NCBI RefSeq assembly: GCF_021249405.1 | Contig: NZ_CP089593.1 | Coordinates: forward strand, 1,674,001 to 1,738,000 | Length of the DNA stretch: 64,000 nt | Source: Halobacterium zhouii | Lineage (GTDB): Archaea > Halobacteriota > Halobacteria > Halobacteriales > Halobacteriaceae | Reading direction: 5' to 3' | Shown: piece after piece, positions 62,951 through 64,000 of the stretch | Position numbering within the stretch: the first letter of the stretch is position 1 | Layout: every line of letters begins with the position of its first letter | Translations under genes and position numbers: made by a program | Notes under the pieces: generated by a model | Seen by the model: the letters and a program-made list of their open reading frames with translations, nothing else | Told to the model about the DNA's origin: nothing | Databases searched by the model: none

Positions 62951-64000
<1,050 letters not shown>

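Overview
The window is chromosomal DNA from a haloarchaeon (class Halobacteria). The evidence is the high G+C, the Asp/Glu-rich and Lys-poor proteins, TATA-type promoters placed for leaderless mRNAs, many ATGA stop/start overlaps, archaeal genes (RFC large subunit, archaeal HMG-CoA synthase, two-subunit glycine dehydrogenase, NikR, PccX) and several small haloarchaea-specific families. Most of it is core metabolism. The genus cannot be fixed from what is visible.

Left part (1-12.4 kb): the end of asd, a D-2-hydroxyacid dehydrogenase, a mini winged-helix protein, a noncoding stretch packed with perfect hairpins, a Tat lipoprotein sugar dehydrogenase, a 7TM-PAS histidine kinase, a cysteine desulfurase fused to a SufU/IscU-like scaffold domain, hisD, an amidohydrolase, a universal stress protein and birA.

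12.5-15.5 kb is the most unusual part. A 44-residue hydrophobic peptide gene with an AT-rich promoter runs head-on into a CHAT (caspase-like) protease gene. The protease gene is translationally coupled to a RecA/KaiC-like protein that has no P-loop. This three-gene cassette sits between birA and the biotin-dependent carboxylase gene pccA and looks like an uncharacterised protease-effector module.

15.6-26.4 kb: pccA, a tRNA-derived dispersed repeat, a three-gene glycerol-phosphate or surface-polymer cluster (glycerophosphodiesterase, nucleotidyltransferase, CDP-glycerol transferase-like), pccB-pccX, two NSS sodium symporters and an SDR. 26.6-36 kb: sucCD, a zinc-ribbon protein, an orphan DNA methyltransferase (probably the CTAG enzyme Zim), membrane proteins, an erythromycin-esterase-family protein, tRNA-Val(CAC) with a second repeat copy, cobalamin adenosyltransferase with a glutaredoxin-like protein, a CsaA-like RNA-binding protein and a DUF547 protein.

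36-48 kb: nikR, the glycine cleavage genes as two operons (gcvPA-gcvPB and gcvT-gcvH) with a third repeat copy between them, a CPA1 antiporter, an AtoE-type transporter and an MFS transporter. 47.5-64 kb: a NYN nuclease, a TatD-like hydrolase, DUF2150, a pilin-like surface protein, mvaS facing an HTH regulator, membrane proteins, rfcL with a C-terminal PIP box, a complete polar amino acid ABC transporter, ctaA and the start of maeB. Propionyl-CoA carboxylase, succinyl-CoA synthetase, glycine cleavage and malic enzyme fit a heterotroph using amino acids and organic acids. No CRISPR array, complete insertion sequence, rRNA or integrase gene was seen.
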